From: Nocardioides humilatus
GTDB taxonomy: Bacteria; Actinomycetota; Actinomycetes; Propionibacteriales; Nocardioidaceae
NCBI RefSeq assembly: GCF_008373755.1
Contig: NZ_VUJV01000004.1
Span: 62,001-126,000 of the forward strand
DNA: 64,000 nt
Direction of reading: 5' to 3'
Shown: piece by piece, positions 42,554 to 50,933 of the stretch
Layout: each line of letters opens with the position of its first letter
How positions within the stretch are numbered: the stretch's first letter is position 1
Program-made: the position numbers and the translations under genes
The notes under the pieces: model-generated
Database searches by the model: none
Told to the model about the DNA's origin: nothing
What the model saw: the letters and a program-made list of their open reading frames with translations, nothing else

Positions 42554-42934
42554 CTAGAAGCCGAGCGCCTGGGCGCGGCGCTTGACCTCAGAGCCGCGGT
42601 TCTCGTGCAAGGCATCGATCGGGCGACCGGGGAGGTCGGCGTCGAGGAAGATCCAGGCGATGCACTCACGGTCGTCGAAGCCCTGGTCGTGGAGCGAGAC
42701 CAGCAGACCGGGCAGTCCCTTGACCGGCAATCCCTCGTCGTCGATGAAGAGCGCCGGGATCTTCGGCCCGCCACCGAGCACGGGCACGGCCGCTGCGAGG
42801 TGGTGCTCGCGCACCATGGTGCGGACCTTCGCCGGCGTCACACCGATACGGGCGGCGGCGCTGTCCCAGTCGAGCCATTCGTCGACGAGCGTCGCCAGGT
42901 CGAGGTCGGCCAGCCGAGGTGCGGGGTCACTCAT
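42554..42934 (-). CDS. Rv2175c family DNA-binding protein
   Basis: A 126-residue protein of the Rv2175c family, whose M. tuberculosis member is a winged-helix DNA-binding protein phosphorylated by PknL. Visible parts: LVDEWLDWDSAAARIGVTPAKVRTMVREHHLAAAV (helix-turn-helix, about 16-50), PALFIDDEGLPVKGLPGLLVSLHDQGFDDRECIAWIF and the basic C-terminus EVKRRAQALGF. I chose ATG 42934; the upstream open frame extends into the divergent promoter region. It is divergent from the PASTA kinase gene, as Rv2175c is next to pknL, supporting a kinase-substrate pair. Confidence 0.9.
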   Translation of the reverse strand: MSDPAPRLADLDLATLVDEWLDWDSAAARIGVTPAKVRTMVREHHLAAAVPVLGGGPKIPALFIDDEGLPVKGLPGLLVSLHDQGFDDRECIAWIFLDADLPGRPIDALHENRGSEVKRRAQALGF

Positions 42935-43070
42935 GGGCCCCATCCTTCCACCCGACGCGCCGATGATCACACTGCGGCGTGGTTGCGGGGGCGCACTCAG
43001 GGTCCCCCGTATCCTGGCCCTCCGGTCACTTCCCCGACCGGAGCTGCACAGACTGCACAGGAGGGTCGCT

Positions 43071-45131
43071 GTGCACGAGGACACCCACGACCGCGGTCGG
43101 CGACCGCGCGACGCTGGCACCCCTGACAACGACCCCCAGATCGGGCGGCTGCTCGACGGTCGTTATCGGATCGGCGCGCGGATCGCGCGCGGCGGCATGG
43201 CCTCGGTCTACGAGGCCCACGACATCCGGCTCGACCGCGCGGTCGCCATCAAGATCATGCACGCCGGCCTCGGTGACTCGACGTCGGGCGACGAGGAGTT
43301 CGCGGCCCGCTTCGTGCGCGAGGCGAGGGCGGCGGCGCGCCTGTCGCACCCCAACGTCGTCGCGGTCTACGACCAGGGCGAGGAGACCGGCACGGTGTTC
43401 CTCGCGATGGAGCTCGTGCCGGGCCACACCCTGCGCGACACCATCGCCAAGGAAGCGCCGATGTCGCCCGAGCGGGCCCTGGCGCTCCTCGACCCGGTGA
43501 TGTCCGCGCTCGCAGCCGCCCACCGAGCCGGCCTCATCCACCGCGACGTGAAGCCCGAAAACGTGCTCATCGCCGACGACGGTCGGGTCAAGGTCGCCGA
43601 CTTCGGCCTCGCACGGGCGGTCAGCGCCGAGACCCAGCACACCGCGACCGGTGGGGTCCTGATCGGCACCGTCTCCTACCTCGCGCCCGAGCTGGTCGTC
43701 GACGGCAAGGCCGACGCGCGCGCCGACGTCTACGCGGTCGGCGTGATCCTCTACGAGCTGCTCACGGGCCACAAGCCGCACCAGGGCGACACCCCGATCC
43801 AGGTCGCCTACAAGCACGTCCACGAGGACGTCCCGGCGCCGTCCGACGAGGTGACGGGCATCCCGGCCTACGTCGATGCGCTCGTGGCCCGGGCGACGAC
43901 CCGCGACCGCACGCTGCGGCCCGCCGACGCATCCGTGCTCCTCCACCACGCCCACCGGGTGACCCACGCGCTCCACGACGGCGTGCGGGAGGACCCCGAG
44001 CTCTACGCCGACCTGATGCCCGCCCCGGCCCGCGCCGGGGTCGAGACCGACACCATGCCCGAGCCACTGGCCGAGCTCTGGGACCAGTCCGTCATCAAGG
44101 AGCCCCACCCGCCCGTGCCGGTGATGCCCGAGGGCACCACCGTGCTCGAGCAGTTGCCGCCTCCGCGTCGCACCCCTCCGTCAGCGCCGCGTCCGGCCAC
44201 CCCGGTCGCCCAAGCGCCGCGGCCGCCGCGCCGTAAGCGCACGATCGTGCTGCTCGTGCTCGTCGCTCTCCTCGTCGGGGCGATCAGCGGCGGCGCCTAC
44301 TGGTACGGCTGGGCGCGCTACACGACGACGCCGAGCGTCGAGGGACTCTCCCAGTCGCAGGCCGAGGCCAAGATCGACGACGCCGGGCTCGAGGTCGACT
44401 ACGCCGACGCGGTCTACTCGACGAGTGTCGACGAGGGCGACGTCGTCTCGAGCGACCCCGGCCCCGGCGAGCGGATCCTCCCCGGCGACACGGTCACCGT
44501 GACCCTGTCGCTCGGCGAGGAGGTCCACGACCTGCCCAACCTGCGCGGCAAGACCGTTGCGGAGGCCAAGGACCTCTTGGCCGAGGTCAAGCTGATCGCC
44601 AGCGACAACGTGCGCGAGCGGTGGTCCGAGCACGTGCCGAAGGGCCAGGTCATCGGCACCGACCCGGAGTTCGGCACGAAGAAGGCCAAGAACCTCCCCG
44701 TCAACGCGGTGGTCAAGCTCACGGTGAGCAAGGGCCGCAAGCCGCTGCCCGTGGGCGACTGGGTCGGCCACAGCTTCGACCGCGCGAAGCAGGTGCTCGA
44801 GCGTCGTGGCCTGGTGGTCACCGTGTCGGACCACGAGTACAGCGACACGGTCGACGAGGGCGACGTCATCAGCCAGGACCCGACCGGCGGCTCGCTCTTC
44901 AAGGGTGACCCGGTCACCTTCGTCGTCTCCGACGGTCCGGAGCTGATCGAGGTCCCGCGGGTCTTCTACGAGCCGACCGACCAAGCCGTCGACGAGCTCG
45001 AGGACCTCGGGTTCGAGGTCGAGATCAGGCACGCCGCGATCTACTTCACCGGCGACCGCGCCTACTCGACCGACCCGCCTGCCGGCACGATGGCCCCGAG
45101 GGGCAGCACGATCATCGTCTACGTCGTATGA
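43071..45131 (+). CDS. pknL: PASTA-domain Ser/Thr protein kinase (PknL-like)
   Basis: A 686-residue membrane kinase. The kinase domain covers about 25-290, with Gly-rich loop IARGGMASVYEA, Lys61 in AIKIMHA, catalytic HRDVKPEN (Asp159), and DFGLARA. A single membrane helix (TIVLLVLVALLVGAISGGAYWYGW) spans about 391-414, followed by four PASTA repeats to the C-terminus (GLSQSQAEAKIDDAGLEVDY; LPNLRGKTVAEAKDLL; VGHSFDRAKQVLERRGLVV; EPTDQAVDELEDLGFEV), which bind muropeptides. The GTG at 43071 has AGGAGGG 5 nt upstream; the upstream frame is not kinase-like. Probably senses cell-wall state and phosphorylates the divergent Rv2175c-like protein. Confidence 0.95.
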   Translation: MHEDTHDRGRRPRDAGTPDNDPQIGRLLDGRYRIGARIARGGMASVYEAHDIRLDRAVAIKIMHAGLGDSTSGDEEFAARFVREARAAARLSHPNVVAVYDQGEETGTVFLAMELVPGHTLRDTIAKEAPMSPERALALLDPVMSALAAAHRAGLIHRDVKPENVLIADDGRVKVADFGLARAVSAETQHTATGGVLIGTVSYLAPELVVDGKADARADVYAVGVILYELLTGHKPHQGDTPIQVAYKHVHEDVPAPSDEVTGIPAYVDALVARATTRDRTLRPADASVLLHHAHRVTHALHDGVREDPELYADLMPAPARAGVETDTMPEPLAELWDQSVIKEPHPPVPVMPEGTTVLEQLPPPRRTPPSAPRPATPVAQAPRPPRRKRTIVLLVLVALLVGAISGGAYWYGWARYTTTPSVEGLSQSQAEAKIDDAGLEVDYADAVYSTSVDEGDVVSSDPGPGERILPGDTVTVTLSLGEEVHDLPNLRGKTVAEAKDLLAEVKLIASDNVRERWSEHVPKGQVIGTDPEFGTKKAKNLPVNAVVKLTVSKGRKPLPVGDWVGHSFDRAKQVLERRGLVVTVSDHEYSDTVDEGDVISQDPTGGSLFKGDPVTFVVSDGPELIEVPRVFYEPTDQAVDELEDLGFEVEIRHAAIYFTGDRAYSTDPPAGTMAPRGSTIIVYVV

Positions 45132-45149
45132 CCCGGCGATGACCCGGCG

Positions 45150-46067
45150 ATGACTCAGGCGGTGACGCAGGCGAGTCGCCGTACCTCCTTGTTGGCGGCG
45201 GGCGCCCTGCTGGCCATGACGGCGGGCTGGGGCAGCACCTTTTTTCTCATCAAGGACCTGCTCGACCGGGTGCCGACGGTCGACTTCTTGGCGGTGCGCT
45301 TCCTCATCGCAGGCGCCGCCATGCTCCTCGTCGCTCCTCGCGCGATCGGCCGGCTCTCCCCCACCACGCGACGCCGCGCCGTCCTCCTCGGCAGCGTCTA
45401 CGGCGTCGCCCAGATCCTGCAGACAGCAGGCCTCGCCCACACCCCGGCGAGCGTGAGCGGCTTCATCACCGGGCTGTACGTCGTCGCCACCCCCGTCATC
45501 GCCGCCGCCCTCCTCCGCACGCGGATCACCGCGATGACGTGGGCAGCCGTCGTGCTGGCGACCGCCGGACTCGGTGTGCTCACCCTCGACGGTTTCTCCA
45601 TCGGCTACGGCGAGGCGATCACGCTGGTCGCGGCGATCCTCTACGCCTTCCACATCGTCGGGCTGGGCGCCTGGTCGACCCCGGCCGACGCGCTGGGGAT
45701 GTCGATCCTCCAGGTGCTGGTCATCGCCGGCATCTGCCTGGTCGCGGCGCTCGTCTCGGGCGAGGCGGGCGTCGTCCTGCCCGACCGCGGCGCCGACTGG
45801 GTCTCGCTCGTCTACATGGCGCTGGTCGCCGGAGCGGCCGCGATGCTCGCGCAGACGTGGGCCCAGGCCCACCTCCCGCCCACGCGGAGCGCGATCATCA
45901 TGAGCATGGAGCCCGTCTTCGCGGCGTTCTTCGCCGTCCTGCTGGGCGGCGAGTCCGTGACCGGCCGGATGCTCTTCGGCGGGCTGATGGTGCTGACCGC
46001 GATGGTCGTGGTCGAGGCCCTGCCGCGACGCAAGATCGAGGCGGAGGTCACCCACCTCGCGGTGTAG
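45150..46067 (+). CDS. EamA/DMT superfamily transporter
   Basis: A 305-residue integral membrane protein with about ten helices in two EamA repeats. The family start motif ALLAMTAGWGSTFFLIKDLL is at about 19-38, VDFLAVRFLIAGAAMLL follows, and the second repeat contains LAQTWAQAHLPPTRSAIIMSMEPVFAAFFAVLLGGESV near 230-267, a typical DMT signature. Likely exports small metabolites such as amino acids; substrate unknown. It lies 18 nt after the kinase gene, possibly co-transcribed, and 80 nt before an SRPBCC gene. Confidence 0.9.
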   Translation: MTQAVTQASRRTSLLAAGALLAMTAGWGSTFFLIKDLLDRVPTVDFLAVRFLIAGAAMLLVAPRAIGRLSPTTRRRAVLLGSVYGVAQILQTAGLAHTPASVSGFITGLYVVATPVIAAALLRTRITAMTWAAVVLATAGLGVLTLDGFSIGYGEAITLVAAILYAFHIVGLGAWSTPADALGMSILQVLVIAGICLVAALVSGEAGVVLPDRGADWVSLVYMALVAGAAAMLAQTWAQAHLPPTRSAIIMSMEPVFAAFFAVLLGGESVTGRMLFGGLMVLTAMVVVEALPRRKIEAEVTHLAV

Positions 46068-46147
46068 TCCGCCCCGTGTGCTCCGACCTCTGGACCGCGG
46101 CGCTCCGCAGGAGCACCATGGAGGGTCTGGGGGCAGAAAGGGCACCC

Positions 46148-46630
46148 ATGGCCAGTCACGTCATCATCCTCAACGCGACGATCCCGGCACCACCGAGCGT
46201 GGTCTGGGACGTGATCACCGATGTCGGCCGCGCCGACCAGATCTTCCGCAGCGTCAGCGGGAGCGAGAAGCTCACCGAGGGCGACTACGGCGTCGGCACC
46301 GTCTGGCACGAGAAACGGACGCTCTTCGGCCACCACGGCGAGGAGGAGCTCCACGTCGTCGAGTGCGAGTCCGAACGACGCTCCGTCGTCGACACCAAGC
46401 TCGGCCACGACACGATCCGGACGGCCTACCGCCTCACGCCTCAGGGCGCGAGCGGCGGGCAGACCCGTTTCGCCATGACGACCACGATGATCGAGTCCGA
46501 TCGGACGCCTGCGGAGAAGCTCAGCTGGAAGTTCTTCGGCGGCTTCAGCTACGACCGCACCAAGCGGATGCTCGAGCACGATCTGCAAGATCTGGAGGCA
46601 GAGGTCAAGCGCCGGACAGTGCCGGCCTGA
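46148..46630 (+). CDS. SRPBCC family (START-like) protein
   Basis: A 160-residue START/Bet v1-like helix-grip protein. NATIPAPPSVVWDVITDVGRADQIFRSVS is the family N-terminus, EKLTEGDYGVGTVWHEKRTL and the C-terminal long helix (YDRTKRMLEHDLQDLEAEVKRR) fit as well. Such proteins bind hydrophobic ligands or act as cyclases or coenzyme Q-binding proteins; no specific ligand can be inferred. The ATG at 46148 has AAAGGG upstream; ATG 46118 is an alternative start. Confidence 0.85.
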   Translation: MASHVIILNATIPAPPSVVWDVITDVGRADQIFRSVSGSEKLTEGDYGVGTVWHEKRTLFGHHGEEELHVVECESERRSVVDTKLGHDTIRTAYRLTPQGASGGQTRFAMTTTMIESDRTPAEKLSWKFFGGFSYDRTKRMLEHDLQDLEAEVKRRTVPA

Positions 46631-46645
46631 AGGCCGCCCACCGCC

Positions 46646-46651
46646 TAGCCT
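46646..46651 (+). promoter_or_regulatory. -10 box TAGCCT, leaderless promoter of the type I DAHP synthase
   Basis: TAGCCT is followed by 8 nt and the ATG at 46660; no ribosome binding site is visible between them. Confidence 0.4.
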
Positions 46652-46659
46652 CGACGACC

Positions 46660-47715
46660 ATGGTCGTGGTCATGGCGGCGGACGCCACCGCTGAGGACGT
46701 CGCGCACGTCGTCGAGCGCGTCGAAGCGCTCGGCGGCAAAGCCTTCGTGTCCCAGGGTGTGGTGCGCACGATCATCGGCCTGGTCGGCGACATCGACGGC
46801 TTCCACGGCCTCAACCTGCGCGCGATGCGCGGCGTCGCTGCCGTGCACCGGATCTCCGACCCCTACAAGCTCGTCAGCCGCCAGCACCACCCCGAGCGCT
46901 CCACGGTGTGGGTCGGCAAGGTCGGCGCCCAGGTGCCGATCGGGCCGATGACCTTCACGTTCATCGCGGGTCCCTGTGCGGTCGAGACCCCCGAGCAGAC
47001 CCTCGAGGCGGCCATCATGGCCAAGGCCGCCGGTGCCACGCTGCTGAGGGGCGGGGCCTACAAGCCGCGCACCTCGCCGTACGCCTTCCAGGGACTCGGC
47101 CGCAAGGGCCTCGACATCCTCGCGGCGGTCGGCGAGGCGACCGGACTCCCCGTCGTGACCGAGGTGGTCGATGCGCGCGACGTCGCCGAGGTCGCCGAAC
47201 AGGCCGACATGCTGCAGATCGGCACCCGCAACATGGCCAACTTCGGCTTGCTGCAGGCGGTCGGCGAGGCGGGCAAGCCGGTCCTGCTCAAGCGCGGGAT
47301 GACGGCCACGATCGAGGAGTGGCTGATGGCGGCTGAATACGTCGCGCAACGCGGCAACCTCGACATCGTGCTCTGCGAGCGCGGCATCCGGACCTTCGAA
47401 CCGGCCACCCGCAACACCCTCGACATCTCCGCCGTCCCGATCGCGCAGTCCGCGAGCCACCTGCCGGTGATCGTCGACCCGTCGCACGCCGCCGGACGCC
47501 GCGACCTGGTCGTACCGCTCGCCCGGGCCGCGATCGGCGTGGGCGCCGACGGGGTCATCGTCGACGTCCACCCCGACCCGGAGGTCGCCCTCTGCGACGG
47601 CCCGCAGGCGCTGCACGGGTCGGAGCTGCGCGCCCTCGCGCAGGCGGTCCGCCAGCTGCCCCCACTCGTCGGCCGCGGACCCGCCGAAGCGGCATCGATC
47701 ACGCCGGCGGGTTAG
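46660..47715 (+). CDS. aroF: 3-deoxy-7-phosphoheptulonate synthase, type I (AroF-like)
   Basis: Catalyses phosphoenolpyruvate plus erythrose 4-phosphate to DAHP, first step of the shikimate pathway. 351 residues: a ferredoxin-like N-terminal domain (VVVMAADATAEDVAHVVERVEALGGKAF, 2-29, as in Thermotoga DAHPS) and the TIM barrel with FIAGPCAVETPEQTLE near 104-119, LRGGAYKPRTSPYAFQGLG near 129-147, LQIGTRNMANFGLLQAVG, VLLKRGMTATIEEWLMAAEYV, and VIVDPSHAAGRRDLV. The N-terminal domain provides Phe/Tyr feedback in relatives. Start ATG 46660 fits the domain. A second, class II DAHP synthase is at 56669. Confidence 0.94.
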   Translation: MVVVMAADATAEDVAHVVERVEALGGKAFVSQGVVRTIIGLVGDIDGFHGLNLRAMRGVAAVHRISDPYKLVSRQHHPERSTVWVGKVGAQVPIGPMTFTFIAGPCAVETPEQTLEAAIMAKAAGATLLRGGAYKPRTSPYAFQGLGRKGLDILAAVGEATGLPVVTEVVDARDVAEVAEQADMLQIGTRNMANFGLLQAVGEAGKPVLLKRGMTATIEEWLMAAEYVAQRGNLDIVLCERGIRTFEPATRNTLDISAVPIAQSASHLPVIVDPSHAAGRRDLVVPLARAAIGVGADGVIVDVHPDPEVALCDGPQALHGSELRALAQAVRQLPPLVGRGPAEAASITPAG

Positions 47716-47718
47716 AGT
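47713..47718 (+). promoter_or_regulatory. -10-like TAGAGT before the zinc-ribbon membrane protein gene
   Basis: TAGAGT overlaps the aroF stop and is 32 nt before the ATG at 47751. The leader carries a GGGGGG run 10 nt ahead of the ATG as ribosome binding site, so this gene is not leaderless. Confidence 0.3.
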
Positions 47719-47750
47719 CCCTACGACTTCAACCGGGGGGTCGTTCCAAG

Positions 47751-48761
47751 ATGAGGTACTGCACCAACTGCGGTCACCAGCTCGGCATCGGGCGGTACTG
47801 CACCAATTGCGGTGCCCGCGTGCCGGTCCCGCCCGCCGACGCACCCGCCAGCGTGGAGGACTTCCCCACCGCGGTGCGGCCCGGCGAGATCCCGCCGCTC
47901 CATCCGTACGGCGACAACCCCCTCGACACCTCGCCGCCTCCGCCGCTCGGTCCAGCGCCGTCGACCGCGCGCTACCCCTTGTTCGCCGACACGGTCTCCG
48001 CTGCGGAGCCCCCGGCCGCTCCCCCGACGGATCCGGCTCCGTTCCCTGTCGTGGTGCCGACCGTCCCGCTCAGTGATGGCGGTGGCGGTCGCGGCCGCGG
48101 GAAGGGCCGGCGCGCGGTCTTCCCGTGGATCTTCGCCTTCCTGCTCCTTGCTGTCGTCGCGGCCGTCGGCGGCCTGCTCCTCATGATCGGCGGGTCCGGC
48201 GACGAGGATCCTTCACGGCCCGACCCCGAGCGCACGCACAAGGTCGACCACAAGCCGTCGGAGACGGCCGGGTCCTCGACCCCCGACACCGAGGCCGGCC
48301 CGCTGACGCCAGCCGACGTCGACGTGCCCGACACCGCACCCCCGAGCCTCGACAGCGACGGCCAGGAGGTCACCTTCGGCGCCGGCAACATGCTCGACGA
48401 CGACCCGCGCACGAGCTGGCGGATGGTCGGCGACGGCACCGGATCGGTCATCACGTTCACCTTCGACAGCCCCGTCACGATCACCGAGGTCGGGCTCATC
48501 AACGGCTATGCGAAGAACGACCCCATCCACGACTGGTACCAGGGCAACCGCCGCATCACCGACGTCACTTGGGTCTTCGACGACGGCGCCGAGGTCACCC
48601 AGGAGCTGGCCGCCACCAGGTCGATGCAGACCACCCCGATCGACGGCGTCACGACGAGCACGATCGAACTGCGGCTGGACGGCGTCACCGCACCCGGCGA
48701 CGGGCCCGACGCCCGCGACTTCACCGCGATCAGCGACGTGGAGATCGCCGGTCAGAGGTAG
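47751..48761 (+). CDS. zinc-ribbon membrane protein with extracellular discoidin-like domain
   Basis: A 336-residue protein with a zinc ribbon of two CxxC pairs (Cys4/7 and Cys17/20), a Pro-rich cytoplasmic linker, a membrane helix at about 124-145 (FPWIFAFLLLAVVAAVGGLLLM), a Thr/Pro/Ser spacer, and a C-terminal beta-sandwich (about 195-336) resembling discoidin/F5-F8 C and NADase-type glycan-binding domains: NMLDDDPRTSWRMVGDGTG, VTITEVGLINGYAKNDPIHDWYQGNRRI. Suggests sugar or wall binding outside the cell, with the ribbon inside. Role unknown; a wall-sensing receptor is an inference. Confidence 0.85.
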   Translation: MRYCTNCGHQLGIGRYCTNCGARVPVPPADAPASVEDFPTAVRPGEIPPLHPYGDNPLDTSPPPPLGPAPSTARYPLFADTVSAAEPPAAPPTDPAPFPVVVPTVPLSDGGGGRGRGKGRRAVFPWIFAFLLLAVVAAVGGLLLMIGGSGDEDPSRPDPERTHKVDHKPSETAGSSTPDTEAGPLTPADVDVPDTAPPSLDSDGQEVTFGAGNMLDDDPRTSWRMVGDGTGSVITFTFDSPVTITEVGLINGYAKNDPIHDWYQGNRRITDVTWVFDDGAEVTQELAATRSMQTTPIDGVTTSTIELRLDGVTAPGDGPDARDFTAISDVEIAGQR

Positions 48762-49027
48762 AGGTCGGTCCCGTCCGCGCGAGGTCCTACCCGCGGCGTG
48801 AACCCGTCCGGCGCCTCCCGCCGCCGCGTCCCCCGATCGACCATCTCAGCCCCGGCAGCCTGCCGAGCCCCGACCTGCCCGGCGAGCTCAGCGGCCAGGT
48901 CGACGTACTCATCGGTCCAGCGCCAGCGCTGCCCGAACGTGCTGTCCGGGTCATCGATCGCCGCCGACAGCCGCCGCATGCGGCCATAGACGTCCCGCAC
49001 CGGTGACTGCGCCGCCGACACCTCCAT
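48752..49027 (-). CDS. small hypothetical protein next to the DUF222/HNH gene
   Basis: A possible 91-residue protein: MEVSAAQSPVRDVYGRMRRL, a helical middle (TFGQRWRWTDEYVDLAAELAGQVGARQAAGAE) and a charged tail ending GTDLYL. The frame is open well upstream, but the long version contains the REP repeat and antisense of the HNH gene, so I limit it to ATG 49027. No strong ribosome binding site. Its last 10 nt overlap the end of the discoidin-like gene. The residue composition is protein-like; existence is uncertain. Confidence 0.45.
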   Translation of the reverse strand: MEVSAAQSPVRDVYGRMRRLSAAIDDPDSTFGQRWRWTDEYVDLAAELAGQVGARQAAGAEMVDRGTRRREAPDGFTPRVGPRADGTDLYL

Positions 49028-49055
49028 GGATGACCCATCGGTCGACCACACCGCC

Positions 49056-49125
49056 GGTTGAGGAGCCCCGAGCCCCTGGTTCGTCGAGTAGTCCGAGGCG
49101 CTAGCCGAGGACGTATCGAGACGCC
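49056..49125. repeat. REP-like repeat, copy 1 (left of the DUF222/HNH gene)
   Basis: TCGTCGAGTAGTCCGAG (49081-49097), a 9-nt variable centre and GAGGACGTATCGAGACGCC (49107-49125); the ends are identical to copy 2 at 50652. The arms are partly complementary and can form an imperfect hairpin. GGTTGAGG at 49056, a fragment related to the copy at 62055, precedes it. Confidence 0.8.
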
Positions 49126-49204
49126 GCGACGTTCCTACGGCCTTCTCCACAGCGCTGAAGTCGGTCGAGGGGTAATGTCGGTGGTCTCGTGTTGAATATG
49201 GAAC

Positions 49205-50557
49205 ATGAACCGGACGACCAGCGAACTCCTCGACGACCTCGCCACCGGCGTGGGTCTGCGGCGTCGAGTTGAGGTCGAGGAGTTCAGCAACCTGATCGCC
49301 TGGGCTGATGCCAACGTGGTCGACGACCCCGAGGGCGCGGCGACGATCCGGGACTCCTACGTCGATACCGGCATCCCGATCGCCGGGCCCAGTGCACCGC
49401 TGGTGTCGGAGTTCGCTCTCCAGGAGCCGTGCGCCACCCTCGGGAGGTCGCTGGACTCGGGTCGGACCTACGTCGGGAACGTGATCGAGGTCGGCTGGCG
49501 ACTCCCCGCCATCCGCGACGCGGTGCTCGCCGGGAAGGTCCCGGTCTGGAAAGCGCTCAAGGTCGCCGAACGCACTCGCAGCCTGTCGCCGGAAGCCGCG
49601 GCGTTCGTCGACCGCCACCTCGGCTTCGCTCTCGGCGGCTGCACCTGGACCCAGATCGACCGGGTGGTCATTGAGGCGATCGACCGGTTCGACCCCGACG
49701 CTGCGGAAGAACGACGCCAGGACGCCGCGGACCGGCGGCACTGCACCATCGACCTCCAAGAGACCACGGACGGGGTGGTCGGCCAGGCCTCAGTGCTGGA
49801 TCTTGCTGATGCCCTCGCCCTGGAAGAAGCGGTCGCCCGCCGCGCCGAGGAGCTCCGCCTCTCCGGGTCCACCGACTCGTTGGACGTACGTCGTTCGATC
49901 GCGTTAGGGGAGATCGCTCGCGGCGACCTCTCCCTCGACCTCCCGATCGCTGATCCCGAGACTGGTGAGATCAAGAAGACGTTGAAGGGCCGCACCCTCG
50001 AGCTGCGGGTCCACCTGTCCGAGGCCGCGATCACCGGCAGCACTCCCAACACTGCCGTCGAGCCCGCCAACGTGGCCCGGCTGGAGAACACCCAGACTCC
50101 GATCACCGTGGAGCAGATCCGCGCCTGGGCCGCCGCCGAGGGCACCACGGTCATCGTGCGGCCGGTGATCGACCTGGCCGGCCACCATCCGATCGACTCC
50201 TACGAGATCCCCGACCGGCTCCGGTTGATCGTGGAGATGCGCGACCCGTACTGCCGAGCACCGCACTGCACCCGCCGCGCCGAACACTGCGACCTCGACC
50301 ATGTCGTGCCCCACAACAAGGGCGGACCGACCTGCCCCTGCAACCTCGTCCCCCTCTGCCGGCGACATCACCGGGCCAAGACGTTCGAGTTCTGGGTCTA
50401 CGAGATCCTCGAACCCGGCCTCTACCTCTGGACCTCAAAGAACGGTCGAAGATTCATCGTCGGACCCCAAGGCACCCACGCCCTCGAACCACCCGTCCCC
50501 AGATATCCCGCGGACGACGAACCACCCTGGGCCGACCCCGGCTTCCCCGAACACTGA
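49205..50557 (+). CDS. DUF222 and HNH endonuclease domain protein (13E12 family)
   Basis: A 450-residue protein with an N-terminal DUF222 region and a C-terminal HNH nuclease motif: CRAPHCTRRAEHCDLDHVVPHNKGG, with the catalytic His at about 366 and metal-site CNLVPLCRRHH. This is the layout of the mycobacterial 13E12 repeat proteins, present in many copies in Nocardioides genomes and suspected to be mobile. Starts at ATG 49205, no clear ribosome binding site. Bracketed by two direct REP copies (49081 and 50652). Activity on DNA is inferred from the intact HNH motif; its role is unknown. Confidence 0.93.
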   Translation: MNRTTSELLDDLATGVGLRRRVEVEEFSNLIAWADANVVDDPEGAATIRDSYVDTGIPIAGPSAPLVSEFALQEPCATLGRSLDSGRTYVGNVIEVGWRLPAIRDAVLAGKVPVWKALKVAERTRSLSPEAAAFVDRHLGFALGGCTWTQIDRVVIEAIDRFDPDAAEERRQDAADRRHCTIDLQETTDGVVGQASVLDLADALALEEAVARRAEELRLSGSTDSLDVRRSIALGEIARGDLSLDLPIADPETGEIKKTLKGRTLELRVHLSEAAITGSTPNTAVEPANVARLENTQTPITVEQIRAWAAAEGTTVIVRPVIDLAGHHPIDSYEIPDRLRLIVEMRDPYCRAPHCTRRAEHCDLDHVVPHNKGGPTCPCNLVPLCRRHHRAKTFEFWVYEILEPGLYLWTSKNGRRFIVGPQGTHALEPPVPRYPADDEPPWADPGFPEH

Positions 50558-50651
50558 CCGCGTTCGACCACCCATCGCTTGATGACCCCGCCCACCAGCG
50601 GGGCCATCGGCATGCCCGGACCCGGAAGCGCCCGCTACTGCCGACTTCCGC

Positions 50652-50698
50652 TCGTCGAGTAGTCCGAGCGCTCTGGCGCGAGGACGTATCGAGACGCC
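50652..50698. repeat. REP-like repeat, copy 2 (right of the DUF222/HNH gene)
   Basis: TCGTCGAGTAGTCCGAG (50652-50668), an 11-nt variable centre and GAGGACGTATCGAGACGCC (50680-50698), in the same orientation as copy 1, 1.57 kb away. Confidence 0.85.
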
Positions 50699-50890
50699 CG
50701 CAGCCGACTGCCGAGAGCACGCTCGGTGCGTGTCGAGCTGATCGGCGCTGATCGAATCAACCAGGTTGATCGGATCGCCGCCAGTAACCCGCGGGGCTGC
50801 TTCGCAAGCGCCCGAAATTGCCGCTCGCAGCGTGCGGAGCTGCCAACTAGCGGACGCGATGTGTTGCTGGGCGTTGGGGTGGAGACCACA

Positions 50891-50926
50891 ACGACCCCCG
50901 ACCCGTGTTCCCGGGTCGGGGGTCGT
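50891..50926 (-). terminator. rho-independent terminator of the collagen-like secreted protein gene
   Basis: ACGACCCCCGACCCG (50891-50905) and its exact reverse complement (50912-50926) form a perfect 15-bp stem with a 6-nt loop. It lies 7 nt beyond the minus-strand stop codon at 50934. The T-run is poor, but the stem is very stable and may stop transcription from both sides. Confidence 0.8.
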
Positions 50927-50933
50927 CCCGATG

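Larger units (their letters stand above)
50558..50933. other. intergenic stretch with a REP copy and a terminator
   Basis: 376 nt without a recognisable gene between the HNH gene and the convergent collagen-like gene. It contains REP copy 2 (50652-50698) and the strong hairpin at 50891-50926. No other feature was seen between them. Confidence 0.6.

Noticed and set aside
49028-49759. N-terminal extension of the small minus-strand gene at 48752
   Set aside because: It crosses the REP repeat and is antisense to the DUF222/HNH gene; only the last 91 codons look protein-like.
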